Part shown: piece after piece, positions 22,801 to 35,600 of the stretch
Position numbering within the stretch: position 1 is the first letter of the stretch
How the letters are laid out: each line of letters begins with the position of its first letter
Assembly: GCA_013396995.1 (NCBI GenBank)
Contig: VWZP01006030.1
Coordinates: 681,860-745,859 of the forward strand
Length of the DNA: 64,000 nucleotides
DNA from: Dicaeum eximium
Lineage: Eukaryota > Chordata > Aves > Passeriformes > Dicaeidae
Reading direction: 5' to 3'
The notes under the pieces: model-generated
Databases searched by the model: none
Seen by the model: the letters and a program-made list of their open reading frames with translations, nothing else
What the model was told of the DNA's origin: nothing
Translations under genes and position numbers: made by a program

Positions 22801-25800
22801 ATTTTGCCATGCAGGAAATTTCCCTGTGGAAGTAACCACAATGTGGTTCTTCCTCACACTCCTGTGAACCAAGCAAGGATGTTTTTCAGTTTGTCAAAGG
22901 GCTTCCCACCCTCTTGGATTGGTGCTTTATTTATTATAGCATAGTATATAACTTATTGTGTTTTATTACCTATTATTAATGTATGAACTGCAGCAAATAC
23001 CTTCATTTGTACATGATGCTCATAGGTCCTTAAAAAGGTAAATTAACTTTTTTAGGGACCATAGTGGAGGAAGTTGTGTTGCTTCTACTGTTCAATTTTG
23101 GGTCTTTTGAGCCTCCATTAGTTTTCCTGGCACTCCTGGTTGCCAGTTCTTCTCAGTTAGAGGGAAATTCCCAACTGTCTTTGAAACAGTTAAATCATTA
23201 TTTCTATATAATGATTCAGCTCCACAGTGTGTTTTTCTAGTTCTGAATTATACCTGGAATTGCACTTACTTTGGGGGAAAATCTGTCTTCTGCTGAGCTC
23301 TCTCAGGAAAGGGTTTTTGCCAGCAGATGTTTCAGGAAGCAAAGCCAGAAAATCAAAGGCATCAGTCCATTTTGAGCCATTAACCCTGTGCCACAGTGGC
23401 TTATTTTAGCTTTTTGCTGATACAAGAGGCAAATAAGAGAACCAGAGTAGCTGGCTCTTGCTGAGGTATCACCCCTTCCATCCCTGCCTCCCATTTCCCT
23501 CAGGAGAAAATGAGAAGGACAATAAGGAATATGGTATCTGTATATGTAAGGATTTCTCCAGCAGTTCTTCTAGTTCTGCAATCACAAATCATACAATTTG
23601 TCAGCCTTAAAGGGAATAATAGGAGCTGTGAGGATGCACTTTTTTGAGGGGGAAGGGAGTTTAACCCTGTGTCTGTGAGACTTGCCATGACTCTTACCTG
23701 CCTGGTCAGGCTTTATTTCTCTATACAAATTTAGTGTTTGAGGCCATTAGAGCTTCTTTAGGAAGCTGAGTCTCCATCATCTTTCAAGAGAGATTGATCT
23801 GTGACCCCTTGAAATGGGAAAAACATAAACTTTATCTCCAGAAAACCTGTGGGGGAGATTCGTGTCCAAACTCAAGGGACTGGAGTTTCAGTAGGAGAAA
23901 GAAATGAAATTATATGTCCTGGGAAGTACAAGAGGTCAGAAAAGAAGAAAATAGGGTGTTACATTTTGGTGGTAATGTCTGAATCAGGGACAAACTCCCC
24001 AAAGAAACATTCATAAATCTGAGCAACTTCCCTGTTTAATTTATTTTAAGCAAAACTTCTGGGTTGGTGTTGGCCTCTCTGCACCATGAGCAGCAGCACT
24101 GCACTTGGCATATAGGAACCTTGAATCTCAGATTATCTTTGCAGAAATGATAAATGTTCCTGCCTGATATTTTCCCACTGATCTGCATGGCTTCATGAAA
24201 TCCATAAAAGAGGGAAGACCATGCCTGTAATTTCTTTCTTCCTGGCCTGCCTAGAGTTTACATGAAGGGTTAACATCACATTTTACTATTTGCCGAAGGT
24301 ATATTATGACACGCTACTGTTTCCCTTTCCATTTCTAGCCAACAGCAAAAAAACACTAAAAAACTCTCAAAACCAATCCACCAGTTGGCATCAGAGGTGC
24401 AAAGCAAGGGTTGTTGGAAGAAAGGCTGCCATAGGCTGTGGAAGTGAACCAACAAATCTATTCCATTCAAAGCAGGGTTTGTGATTTGAATTGTTAAGGA
24501 GAAAGTAAATATCAACCTTGCATTCATTAGAGAGACTCTTCATTTGTTTATATAAACATACAAGGAAAAATTATATGTATTTTTAAAATTATCTCAGGTG
24601 ATATTTGGTGAAAGGAAGATGTATTCAAACAGAATTAGTGAGGACAAGATTCATGCTCCCTGTGTAGTTGTCCATAACTTATCCTGTTGTGTGAGGCTGC
24701 CTTTAATACTGAAGTGCAGCAGGAGGCACTGGCAAGGGCTGAGTTGCTTGGCCTGTGTTCCTGGGTCAGGATGTTTGTGTCCACATCAGCCCTGGGGGGA
24801 GCAGAGGGAGGTGTAAAACTGGTGAAACCCAGCTACATTTGCTCAGCTGAATTCTGCCTTAATTATCTCCTGCATTAAGGAGCTAAGTTTGTTTTTTTTT
24901 TCCCCCAGCTCTGTGAGCTGCAGAGCACAGCCCTGGAACAGCTCCAGCCATGCAGCCTGCTTTAGGGTGGCTGGTGATGAAATCCTGATAGTTACTAAGA
25001 AGTCAAGCAAGGTTTGCACTAACTACCAGTCCAAAAGTTGCTTTACACCCTGCTAACAGCCACTGGCGTGTGTTCCCTCCCAGAGCAGTGCTGGTGTATA
25101 AATATTTAAATATTGAAGGGAATGTGGAAGCACTGTGCAAATAAACTATAAATGAGCTGAGATTGGTAATACCAAAAGGTGATACCTTTTGAAGAACTCT
25201 ACTTAAATAGTTGCTTTGTGCACTGAAGTAATTTAGGCAATGTTTATTGTCTCAGATAGAATTTCACAATGGAATTTGCTTCTGGGAAACTGGAATGCTC
25301 TGTAATATTCCTAAATGTGTCTGAGGGCAGGATTTAAGGGGCACACAAATTGCTAAACACTGAAATATGAGCGAGCCCTTGATTCATTGAGTAGGAAGAG
25401 CAGCATACACATTATATTCATAAAGTTATTAAAACTCCAGCATGCAGCATTTAAAGGATATTTGAAGGATGCAGGTTAGTTTTACTGGATCAGACCCAAA
25501 CCAGATGGGATGTTTAATACACAAAATTGAGAGGAGAAACAGCTTCAGAGTGCGTCTTGAAATCTGACAGCTCAACTACTGTAGTTTGCCCCTGGAATAT
25601 TAAAACACAAATTTGTTTTCTGAAAACGTGAAAGTAAATGAAACTGGCTGCTAAACTGTTCTTGTTTGTTTGCTTTTCTCTGTTCCCTTGATCTTTGGAG
25701 GTGTGGGAGTTGAGTAACTTTCTTTATTATATTTTATTTTAAATTGTAGTCCAGAAATCAGATACTACTCAGATAAAGAGAGATCATTCTCAAAACAAAT

Positions 25801-27803
25801 GAGATCTCTTGAGCTGAAGCCTCTGTTGACAGCTCTGTAGGGCTCTGTCTAAAGCATTGCAAAGGGTAGCTGTAATACATTATACTGAATTTCTGCAAAT
25901 GGAGTAACAATTTCCTTTGTTTCCCCTGCAGTACTCACTTTCTATTGTTACAGCTTTGCTTTTCTGCAGTGTGGACCATGAATTTTTATGTGATGCAAAG
26001 GAGTGTAATTTAAAGCCAAAGAAAAAAGTAAAATTCTGTATGTTTGGTCTTCTTGTAAGAAACGTTGTAGTTGTCCCATCACCGCAGGGCCTTTGTGACT
26101 ATTTGAGAAAAACACATGGGAAAATATGGACCAAAACTTTTCTGTTTCATAGGCTTGAACTCCTCAGTGTATTTCCTACCCCAAAATGAAATATTCAGCT
26201 GAAACTGCCTCAGCCTCGTAACTTCCTTCTCTTGTTTCCATTTGACTGCTTACCCTGGAATTCCTTTACTCCTCTCATAGGCTTGAATGTCTTTCATGGC
26301 ACATTTGGCCACCAGACAATTCAGGTAAAATATCACCTGAAATTATGCATCCAGAAACATAGAAAAACCCCCAACATAAAATCAACAACCCTAAGCCTCT
26401 TTATTCTATGTATTTAGAACTGATTGAACATTAGCACCTTCTAAATGGGCAAAATTCAAGTTGCTCTTCCATGGGATTTTCCATATTCTTGTGGCTGTAG
26501 GAGAGCTTCTTGCATGTGTTGAGCAAGGAGTTGTGTGATTTAACAGAGCCTTTTTCTCCTTAATTCCCAAGATTTTTTTTTCCTCCAGAGTTGGCATGTA
26601 TCCAAGTTTAGTAGGCTTAAAATTGCTCTCCTTTAAAGGTTCATTTGGTCACCAGCCCCTGCAATGTGCACCAGCTGTGAAGTGTTCATGGTGACTAATG
26701 GCTTTCTTCCAGCAACCTAAAACAGGGCTGCTTTTTCTGTCCATGTCTGTGAATCCTGGTGAGGATTTTGAAAAGCCAGCCACTAGCCAGAGATATAAAT
26801 TGTTCCTATTTGACAATGAAAATCCCATTGGTATCTCTAAGATAGATTGTATTGCCATGTGTCTGTGTCTAATGTATAGAAATAGTTTTGTAGTGTTTAG
26901 AAATAGTTTTAGTGCTAATATTAGGATAATTTTTCTTTTAAAAAAGGGGAAAAATAAGGAGAAACCTAAAATAAAGTATCTTTTTTGAAAGCATTAATAA
27001 GAGCTAAAGTGGGAAAACAAATTAGAAAATACCATCTATGAAAATGTAAAAATTGCTTATTTATTTTCCCAAACTCCTAATCAGTTAATCAGTTCATTAT
27101 TATTTCTTACTTGTACAAGCATGGAACCTATAAATTCTGCTAATCCTGCTGAATAACTGGTGCACTGCAAGCAAAAAGACAAAAAAAGGAGATTCTGTCC
27201 AGAAATAACCATCTGTGTGAAAGATGAAAGAAAATTACTGAATGAGCTGGGGAGGACACAAAACAAACAGGAGATGCTGTGGCTCACCACAACAGGCAGT
27301 GCTCTCTAACATGTCAACAGCACCACCCTTGTGAAGCCAAGGAAATGCTTCAAGGAGGGGGTAAAGCAGCATAATTCTTCCAAGAGCCAATGGGCAGCAT
27401 GAGCAACAGATTGAAGGAAAAAGCTTGATTTAAACTCCAACAGATGGGCGATGGATGTTCTCAGACGCCTGCTAGAGGTGAGTGCAGCCTCCTAGTGCAC
27501 AAGGAGAGAGGAAAAGACACAGGAGGACAGACTGCAGGAGAGGCTGAGAGCAACAAAATGTGGCAGGCATTACATTTCCATACTTCTCATGTGGCGGGAT
27601 GAAGTCAGAATTCGTTAGAGCCTTTTTATAGGTATGGTAGCAACACCATATGGAGTATTCCTGTCTGGCTGTGGCCACATGAGAGTCTCTGAGGAATACC
27701 ATGTGCATTCAGTATGAAGTCTGTGACACTGGAACTCTAGATGTGTGTGGAAGGGATGTACACACAGAATTAAATTTATCTAGCACACAAGCAGCCATGT
27801 CCT
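16880..27803. other. Long unique non-coding stretch
   Basis: Nearly 11 kb without a recognisable transposon or gene. Open frames of up to 163 codons occur (for example 21873-22364 minus, 17554-17925 plus, 17954-18400 minus), but none has a recognised domain and several overlap on opposite strands. One frame at 25917-26189 directly follows a strong splice-acceptor-like pyrimidine tract ending CCCCTGCAG at 25931, so a non-coding or lineage-specific exon cannot be excluded. The last few hundred bases (from about 27300) could be degraded internal sequence of the retroviral remnant that follows. Confidence 0.5.
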
Positions 27804-27955
27804 GGGGGAGGTGTGTAGTGGGTCGACCTTAACCAGCTGCCAGATGTCCCCCCAGGCACTGAATTGCTCCTCTACCTCAACAGGATAGCAGAAAGTAAGA
27901 GATAAAGCTCATTAAAATGGGAGATCACTCACCAGTTACCATTACAGCAAAGTTC
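27804..27955 (+). mobile_element. Endogenous retrovirus remnant: polypurine tract and start of an LTR
   Basis: A purine block GGGGGAGG at 27804-27811 is followed at about 27814 by TGTAGTGGGTCGACCTTA and a CAGCTGCCAGATGTCC block. I recognise these as the start of a widespread avian retroviral LTR (family name not recalled). The GGAGATCACTCACCAGTTACC motif near 27921 fits the same repeat. A polypurine tract directly before an LTR start is the arrangement at the 3' end of a provirus. The copy is diverged and its right end is unclear. No target duplication was found and no coding sequence is intact. The identification rests on remembered similarity and is moderate. Confidence 0.42.
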
Positions 27956-30830
27956 ATTAAGTGGGAGCAAGCAGGCCACATTGCCTTGTCTCATTAACAA
28001 ATCTCTGCAGCTCCCAAGGCAGAATTGTGTTTCATTTGCTGCTCCTTAACACAATGTGTTAAACCCAGCTGTGACCAAATATCTGCTTTCCAAATGCCCA
28101 TTCCAGGGAACTAGGAAGCCCAGGAAGGCTTTCTTTAGTGTCCTGACTCTGGCTGTGTTAGGTGTGGTAAATGCCATTGGTGAATTAACTTCTAACAGAG
28201 TGGAGGAACAGCCTTGGGTGAAAACGCCCAGTCTGAACTTAATATCTCTAAATGGACAAAATCCCACCTGCCTAAACAGCTATAAATTCAGGAATGCAAA
28301 TAACCCAAAAGATGGGTGGTGGTTGTGTTGCTGCCATTGTAGATAAATATCAAAATACTCCAGTTCTACCAAACCAGGGAGTGTTTGCAGCTCTTCATCA
28401 CGTGAAGCCCAATTCGAAGCACAAGATAAAATAAGAACATTGATGCAAGTCTCAATGCAGATTGCAGATCTGGGGCTGAAACCATTTCCATTTTCAGTTC
28501 AGCTAATTGGTTTCCAATTGCCTCTTTCATTTCACTGCACCCAAATGCTCATTTTCAAATCTGGGAGCAACTAACTCTATAAAACAGAAATATTTTCACT
28601 TTGCTTGTTGATTACCTGAAGCATTTTTCAGATATCACTGAATTTAGAGCTGCTTATGAGACTGATAACCAGAGTTACTTAATTTACATGACTTCTGCAA
28701 AATGTAAACTTAAAAGGTTCCAATTGATTCCTACTGTACTGTTGTAGCCATATTGTAAACTCATCACTTGAAATTACCATTAAAGCAGGACAAATGATGT
28801 CAGAAATGTTTTAGATTTGAAAGAAATTTGCATCAAGGAACGATGCAGGTTTTGCAGGCTGTCTACACCCATATTGTGTGTCACACATGCCTTGGTTGCA
28901 TGTTTTTGATGTGTGTCTTTTAACCAGCTATCCCTTGCCAGCCCAGAATAAGAATTATTTATAAATTTGTTATGCTAGAATGTGGACATTTTTATTTTTC
29001 TTAGGTGTTTGCATGCAAAGAAAGACTTGTTATTCCTTGGAGGTTGACCTCACTGTCCATGTTTTCAGTTTTCCAGGCTGAGGTTGTCTGTGCCCATTCT
29101 CTTCTCTGAGCTGGCCCTGTTCCTTACAAAGAAACTTTTGAGAAAATGTTAACCAGCAAGATTTCATTGTTAAAGGCAGCAGACATCATGTATAGTGCAT
29201 TAAATCCAGTCTTTTTCCAGTTATCTTATGTAACAGCATTATGGAAATCTGGATAAAACCTGAATATGGTAATCCAAATATAAATATCTATCTATATATA
29301 TATCCATTTTATATATACTCTTTGCACATTTTCAGTTGCAGGTTATTTTTATGTTTCCTTTTTTGTCAAGTAATAAGTTTATAATAAAGATTTTTAAATG
29401 TGTTAAAGCTGCATGGGTTCCCAACACGTGAGCAGATGTTGATGTACTTACATCTTTAGACCATCATAGTCACATCTAGCTTGTTGATATAAAGAAAAAT
29501 AGTTTTGAAAAATTGAATGAGATTCAGAAATGCTCAGATGACTAGAAAAATGTGTTAAAAGGATTGGGAGGGAGCTCAGTGTATTTTGTTGTAAGAAGAC
29601 AAGGATCTGGGCTGTTGATTACAATCTGTGCATGTCTTTTTCGGGGAATGGAACTGGAAAATTGGTGAAAAAACCTGGTGGTGACAAAGAAATGATCCAC
29701 TGAACTGGAGTCTGAAGCTGGACTTCAGACTTGAACCAGGCTGCTTTTCTGAGCAGAGAGAACAGCTCAGAAATCACAGGGGCACTCACAGGAAGAGTTT
29801 GGATTTACCAGCGCTCAGCACCTGATGTTTTCCTAGAAGTTGCTCCCATGAACACAGATAAATTGGAGGGTTCTGGTGGATGTGTTGTAGAGGTCACACT
29901 GTGAGTGTGAGGAAGTGTTTTCTCCCTGAGCTGGGGCTGGGCAGGGCTGGGTGTGTTAGAGATGGTGCAACCTGTGCAGGTGACAGCGTGATCTCTGGGT
30001 GAGCTCAGCCATCCTTGGGCCAGCTCTCCTCAGGGCTGGGATTGCTCTCTGAATTCTGGGAGTTTTGGGTAACACTCCTCATGCCCTAAGTCCTTTGTGA
30101 GCAGTAGGCAGCCTGGCAGGAGCAGTCGCTGCTCCATCATGAGAAGAAGGTGAAGTTCAGTTTTTCTCCTCCTTACCCAGTAATGTTGGAGGGAAATCAT
30201 TGTAGCCAACATACCGAGGTAATGATTTTTCAAAGTGACAAGCTCTTCTGCTCCACTCTCAGGCACATGATTCATCCCTTTGCATGACTTAGATTGAAAA
30301 TAAGAATGCCACTGTTTGCATTTTTTCCCCAGTGCAAGTTTAATTCCACAGGCTGAGTTCTCCACAGAAGGTTAAAGAAGTCCATGCTTATTGATGGCAA
30401 GAATTATGCCTGTTGTATTTCAAGACCTTTTGTACATATTTGGTTTATTTGTTCTATTTTCTTTCTAAATTGAGATCTTCTATACAAGTCTGCAGTGATC
30501 AAAGAGAAGGCTGTAGGATTTTTTTAGATTTTTTTCATTCATCCCTCACTGGAGGTAGTACAATATTGGAAGACTGTCACAAAGGGTCAGACTCTTGGTT
30601 GATTATTGATTCCGTGCTACCAGTGAACCTGCTCTCCTTAAAAAATTGTTACTCTGCATTTTATAGTTGCTGAAAACAATTCAGAGAATGGGATGAATGA
30701 AGCTGGAATATTAAATACCTGAAGGTGGTGATTTAAATCACAGGTTTCTTTTGTTGCAAGTGGACAACCTGTAAGAAGCAGAAATGTCCCTTTTGGATAG
30801 GAAAAGCTTGAGGATTCTTCCTGGTAGCCA

Positions 30831-30868
30831 GCATGATTATTTTTAATATGCATGATTATTTTTAATGT
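30831..30868. repeat. 19-bp tandem duplication
   Basis: GCATGATTATTTTTAATAT is followed directly by GCATGATTATTTTTAATGT; only one position differs. Likely a replication-slippage product. Confidence 0.8.
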
Positions 30869-32448
30869 GAATAAAAGTGACTTTACAGCCTTGAGGAACA
30901 GTACCTCTGTTTCACATATGGCATCTCTCTTTTGCAGACAGAAGCCTGTAGCAGTGGTACACACATGTAAATATATCATATTTCTGAGTTCCTGTAAATG
31001 TAGTTTGAAATATTTTGGTATATGGATGTAATATAGAGATACTGCTACTTGAAATTATATTAAATGGGAAAATTATTACTGACCAATAAATCATAATAAA
31101 ATACACATTTACTCATCTGTACTAGTCAGTAGAACACAAAATACTGTGTTTTCTTTACATTGTGTCATCCATTCTAAGAATACCTCAGATACCACTATGT
31201 TACAAACTCCAGTATGGACTTTTAATACACATACACCTCAAAAAAATTTATAGCAGTATTTCTACCTTCAAATCCCACATCTGGGCTAACTGTGATCAGT
31301 TTGCTACCATGGAGTTTTAAACAAGAAATACCAACTACACTCCAGGGACAAAAGGTTGACAAGTTACTGGAAAAGGGAAAATAATCTCTTTGTAGAGATA
31401 CAGAGAAAAAAAAAAGTAATGTTTGATCTGGCTTTTAGCACCTTCTTCTTTATTTCAATCCCTAGTTTATTTCAGCAGTTCTTACCCTCTTACAATTTTT
31501 TAATATATGTAAATATATATTCCTCTTATAGTCTGAGTTGAATGGTGAGCCCAACAGTAGGAGCTAATCATCATGTATATTAGAAGATATGGACTTAAAT
31601 TGAAATTGAACTTTCTGGAGGAAAACCACTGTAACTGGTTTTGTATTCTTAGATCTGGTTTTGGAAGTGCTAAGTCATACTGATCAGCATGGGCTTATTG
31701 CATTACTTCAACAGTGGAGATAATGAAATGAATGATGACTAAAAGAGGGCATTTATATGACATTCAATTATTTGACGATGTAAACTGTCAAAGTTTTTTA
31801 TTCCAAGACTCTAAAAGCTGAATTTGGAAGCCAAACTAGTGAAGTCATTGGAATTGAATTTTTCATTAGCTTTAATGACTTTTTTCAATGGTTATTGTAT
31901 GGGTCTTCTGCAAAATGCAGTAATTAAAGTACTGGTGGTAATTAGAACTTACAGAAAATAAGTGAAACTGAATATGAGAATAATGTGTGTCTTTCTGCCA
32001 CAGGACTAGAGCAAAGGGCAGGTCTGCATGCTTTGTTTTAAGTGATTTTGCTTTCCTTTCTCTGGTGGAAGCCATTGGGAAATAATTTCTCAGAAATTAT
32101 CTTTGCCTCTCACCACATTATATTTAGGGTTCTGTTGAGGAGGTTTTTGCTGGTAAAATTTGGGTTTCTGTTACCAGAAGTGTGTTTTTGTGCCAGACAA
32201 TGGACATTCTGTATGAACACTTCCTGCACACAGCCCCAAACATTTTGACCATTAATAGTTGTGTGGGAAAGAGTGGATGTCATTTTTCCCTCGAGCCTCC
32301 ACGCTCCATCACTCTTCAAATTTGCTTTTTAAGGGTATAAATATCAGAACATGGCATAAAGCACCTCACCTCGAGGAGATTGGTGCATATCCTTTGATTC
32401 CACAGTCTTTGGTGATTCAGGGTAATTGATGATCCTCAGCATCTGTTT

Positions 32449-32515
32449 GAGAAAGGAAAGGAAAGGAAAGGAAAGGAAAGGAAAGGAAAGGAAAGGAAAA
32501 GAGAAAAAGAAAGAG

Positions 32516-32598
<83 letters not shown>

Positions 32599-32636
32599 AA
32601 AAGAAAGAAAGAAAGAAAAAGAGAGAGAGAGAAAGA
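32449..32636 (+). repeat. 188-nt uninterrupted purine tract: (GAAAG)n then (GAAA)n
   Basis: From 32449 to 32636 the + strand contains only A and G. It begins with about ten GAAAG units (to 32499), passes through an irregular AG segment, then about twenty GAAA units (from 32517) and ends in an AGAGAG run. Long purine/pyrimidine strands with mirror symmetry can form intramolecular triplex (H-DNA). Both strands give lysine/glutamate- or serine/leucine/phenylalanine-rich open frames purely as repeat artefacts. Confidence 0.95.
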
Positions 32637-35600
32637 TTCTTGAATATTCATAGTTGTTCCCACAGGTAAGGCTTTATAAAGCCTACCTAGTGTTCCCTTT
32701 CAAGGGTTAACTGTGAGGTGAAAAGGGATCTAACATGATTGTTGGATAGACTAAGGAAAGCTAAATCACTGAAGAATTTTTGTTTGTTTGCTTTCTAACA
32801 TCTTGAAAAATAGATGAGATTGTCTTGTTTGTTTTATTAATATGCAGAAATTATAAATGTCTTAATTTTGGGTGAGTTCCCCAGGATATACAGTTATTGT
32901 TTTGGTATTTTCCTGGGTTTTGAATCATCTATTAAAGTCACAGGCCCTTGTTGACAAATCAAAATCCCAAAATGTGAAGCAGAATTGTAATTTTTTGAAT
33001 ATCACTCTTATTTTTGCTCTTGTTCTTACAAAGCACTCATGTCTCAGGAAAAGGTATATTAATAATTATTATTTCAGGTTTTAATTTTTTTTAATACTGT
33101 TTGGCTTCAGTAATCAGTACAATCTCTTTCCTGGTGAAGTCTGTTTTGAGTTTGTAGTAAAAAGGGGATTTAAAGTTTGCAGATGTTCAAGTTTTGGAAG
33201 AAGGCCAGACTAGAGCTACAAACTCGGATTTTCTACCCTTTAAGGGTAAAGAGATTTGAGAGTTTTTTACCAAGAATACTTTACTAACAGATTGAGGCTT
33301 CTCTTCAGAGAAAGCTGCCAATTAAAGAACTCCCTGAGATACTTATTTATGCATTTTGGTTCTAAAAGGCAGAAGTGATGGGCCCAAGTTGAAATTAAGG
33401 AGATCTGCCCTTCATCAGCGTGTGACATTGTGCCTGGGAGAAACTTTTCCCCCTGCCAGTGTCACCAACACCCAGGAGCCCAGCTCTGAAGGTCTGACTC
33501 AGAGTCTACCTCAGGCAAGAGTAAATGGAGACCTTGCCTGAGGAATGACTATTTCATATAGGAATTCCTGGAATATAATGTGATTTGTAGTAAATGAAGG
33601 AAATCTGATTCCTCCTGAAGTGCTGACACGCAATTCCCGTTGGCTCATCCAGGGAGAATTTATTTCTTCCTGTCTGATCTTGTCTGCAGACCCATAAAAA
33701 TCCTGTTTTGTGCCACTGGCATGCTGAGGGGTGATTGCCAGCTTCTCCCTGCTGTTTAGGAAGGAATGCCTTGGCACAGAGGAACCTTCATTAAAACACT
33801 TTGTGCTGGCCTGAGTGGCATTTCAGAAAACTGAGAAACTTGTGGGAAATGGGTGAAGTTACTTTTATTTTAAAAATGGTACCTACTTCCTATTTCATTG
33901 GTGTTTTATGAAGAAACTTGCGAAAAAGTTTATTACCATTTTCCAGCCTCTGTTGGAAAATTCAAGGTTTTTTTCAATGCTACATTTTTTGGGACCAAGG
34001 CAGAAGAATTAAAAGAGTTTGTTGCTCGGTTTTTGTCTCTCCCCCTTCCACTGTACCAGAGGAGGAAGCTCTTTCCTTTCCTCCTGGAGCACCTGGTGCT
34101 GAGGCAGTGCTGGTCTAGATAAGTCTTGTGTGTAATTCAGGATCTGATTTCCACAAACACGAACTTCCATAAAATCACATTACTGATTTTTCGTGTACTG
34201 AAACCACAGATTCCTTCTGACAGAGGATGTAAAAACGAGTGAAATTTCACATTTCTGAGACATATTGGTGGGAAAATTGTTACATCTTCCTATCTTGAGA
34301 AAAGGGATTTTAAGGAACCAGCTGAAAGCTGAAGTTGAGGTGGTTTTGTCTGGATAATAATGAGTTCAAATCTACCTTGCAGCCTAGAGTACTTTTAATT
34401 TTTTTTAAATGAATTGCTATCAGGAGGGGAAAAGAGAGTGTAAGTGGCCTTGTGGATGGTTTCCCCAGTGGAGAATGCTTTGAGCAAGCTGCCTTTGTCT
34501 GAACTGTGAACTTCATCCACCACTCAGAGAGCAGCAGGTGGTTGCCAAGACAGGGCTCAAGCAAGCAAGGGCAAGAAAAGGGCAAGAGGTGCCTCTAAAG
34601 GTGCTTTCCCAACTCCCCCCCATGGAGTCACTGTACTCAAAAGGATGGATAACAAGACAGTTTTGTGAGAATCTGCTGAAAGTTGTTTTGGGTAGGAAAA
34701 AAAGAATGTATCCTTCTGAATCCCTTCTGTTAGTGTGCCCATAGTTGAAAGACTTTTTTGGCCACCAAAATTCTCAGATAAAGAAGTTTGAGATTTAATT
34801 GGAACCTCGGTTCTTTGGGATGGTTTTCTCCTGTGTAAGTACAAGCTGTCAAAAGTCAGTGTTTGAAGTGTATGGTATCTGAAAATTCTGTTTTCACTTG
34901 ATACTTGGAGCTGCCTTTGAGGAAAGGTAGCATTGTGTAGCATTTTACATGTATAGATTTAGTCTTGTAGGTTCTTAATTTGCTAGGTAAATTCTCTCTG
35001 CAGTTATGGTTGTGTTTAATCTATCTGCTAAATTACTGTGCTTCCTTTGAGACTGTTCCTTAGAAAGATTGTTTTGGTTTTCTGAGAGAATGATGATCGA
35101 ATTTATGACTGTGTTCTCTATAGCAACATCAATTATTCCAATAAAGGCCAAATAAAAAGAGCTATTTACTTGTTTTCTCAGACAAAGACTTGCTGGGACT
35201 TTCAAGTAGCTCAGATGTCTGGCTCACAGCAAGCCTCTGTAGCACAATGAGTTCTCATGCTGCCTTCACATATGTGCCCAACTCTTCATTGGGGAGGTCC
35301 ATGAAGAGGGAGGTGTTGGTGCCCTAGAGACCAGCTTGCTGCCTTGTTTTCTGTAGGCTGCTCCCCACATCATGCAGTTGGATGCAATGCAGCTCAAAAT
35401 AGGAGCCAGCAGTGTTGAAAATGGCTTTGCTGTTTCATGAGCGAGTGTTGCTTTAGCAGGAATGTGTCTTTGGTCTGCTGGACTGAAATAAATTTGTTGC
35501 TGTTGAATGTGAGAAGCTGGGGAGCTTCCTGCTGTTTATTTTACAGGAGCAGAGATTGTTGCCTTGCTGTTGGAGATCATGGTGTGCTCACACAGGACAC

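Noticed and set aside
32426..32663. Lysine/glutamate-rich and serine/leucine/phenylalanine-rich frames on opposite strands
   Set aside because: Both are translations of the GAAAG/GAAA purine tract.
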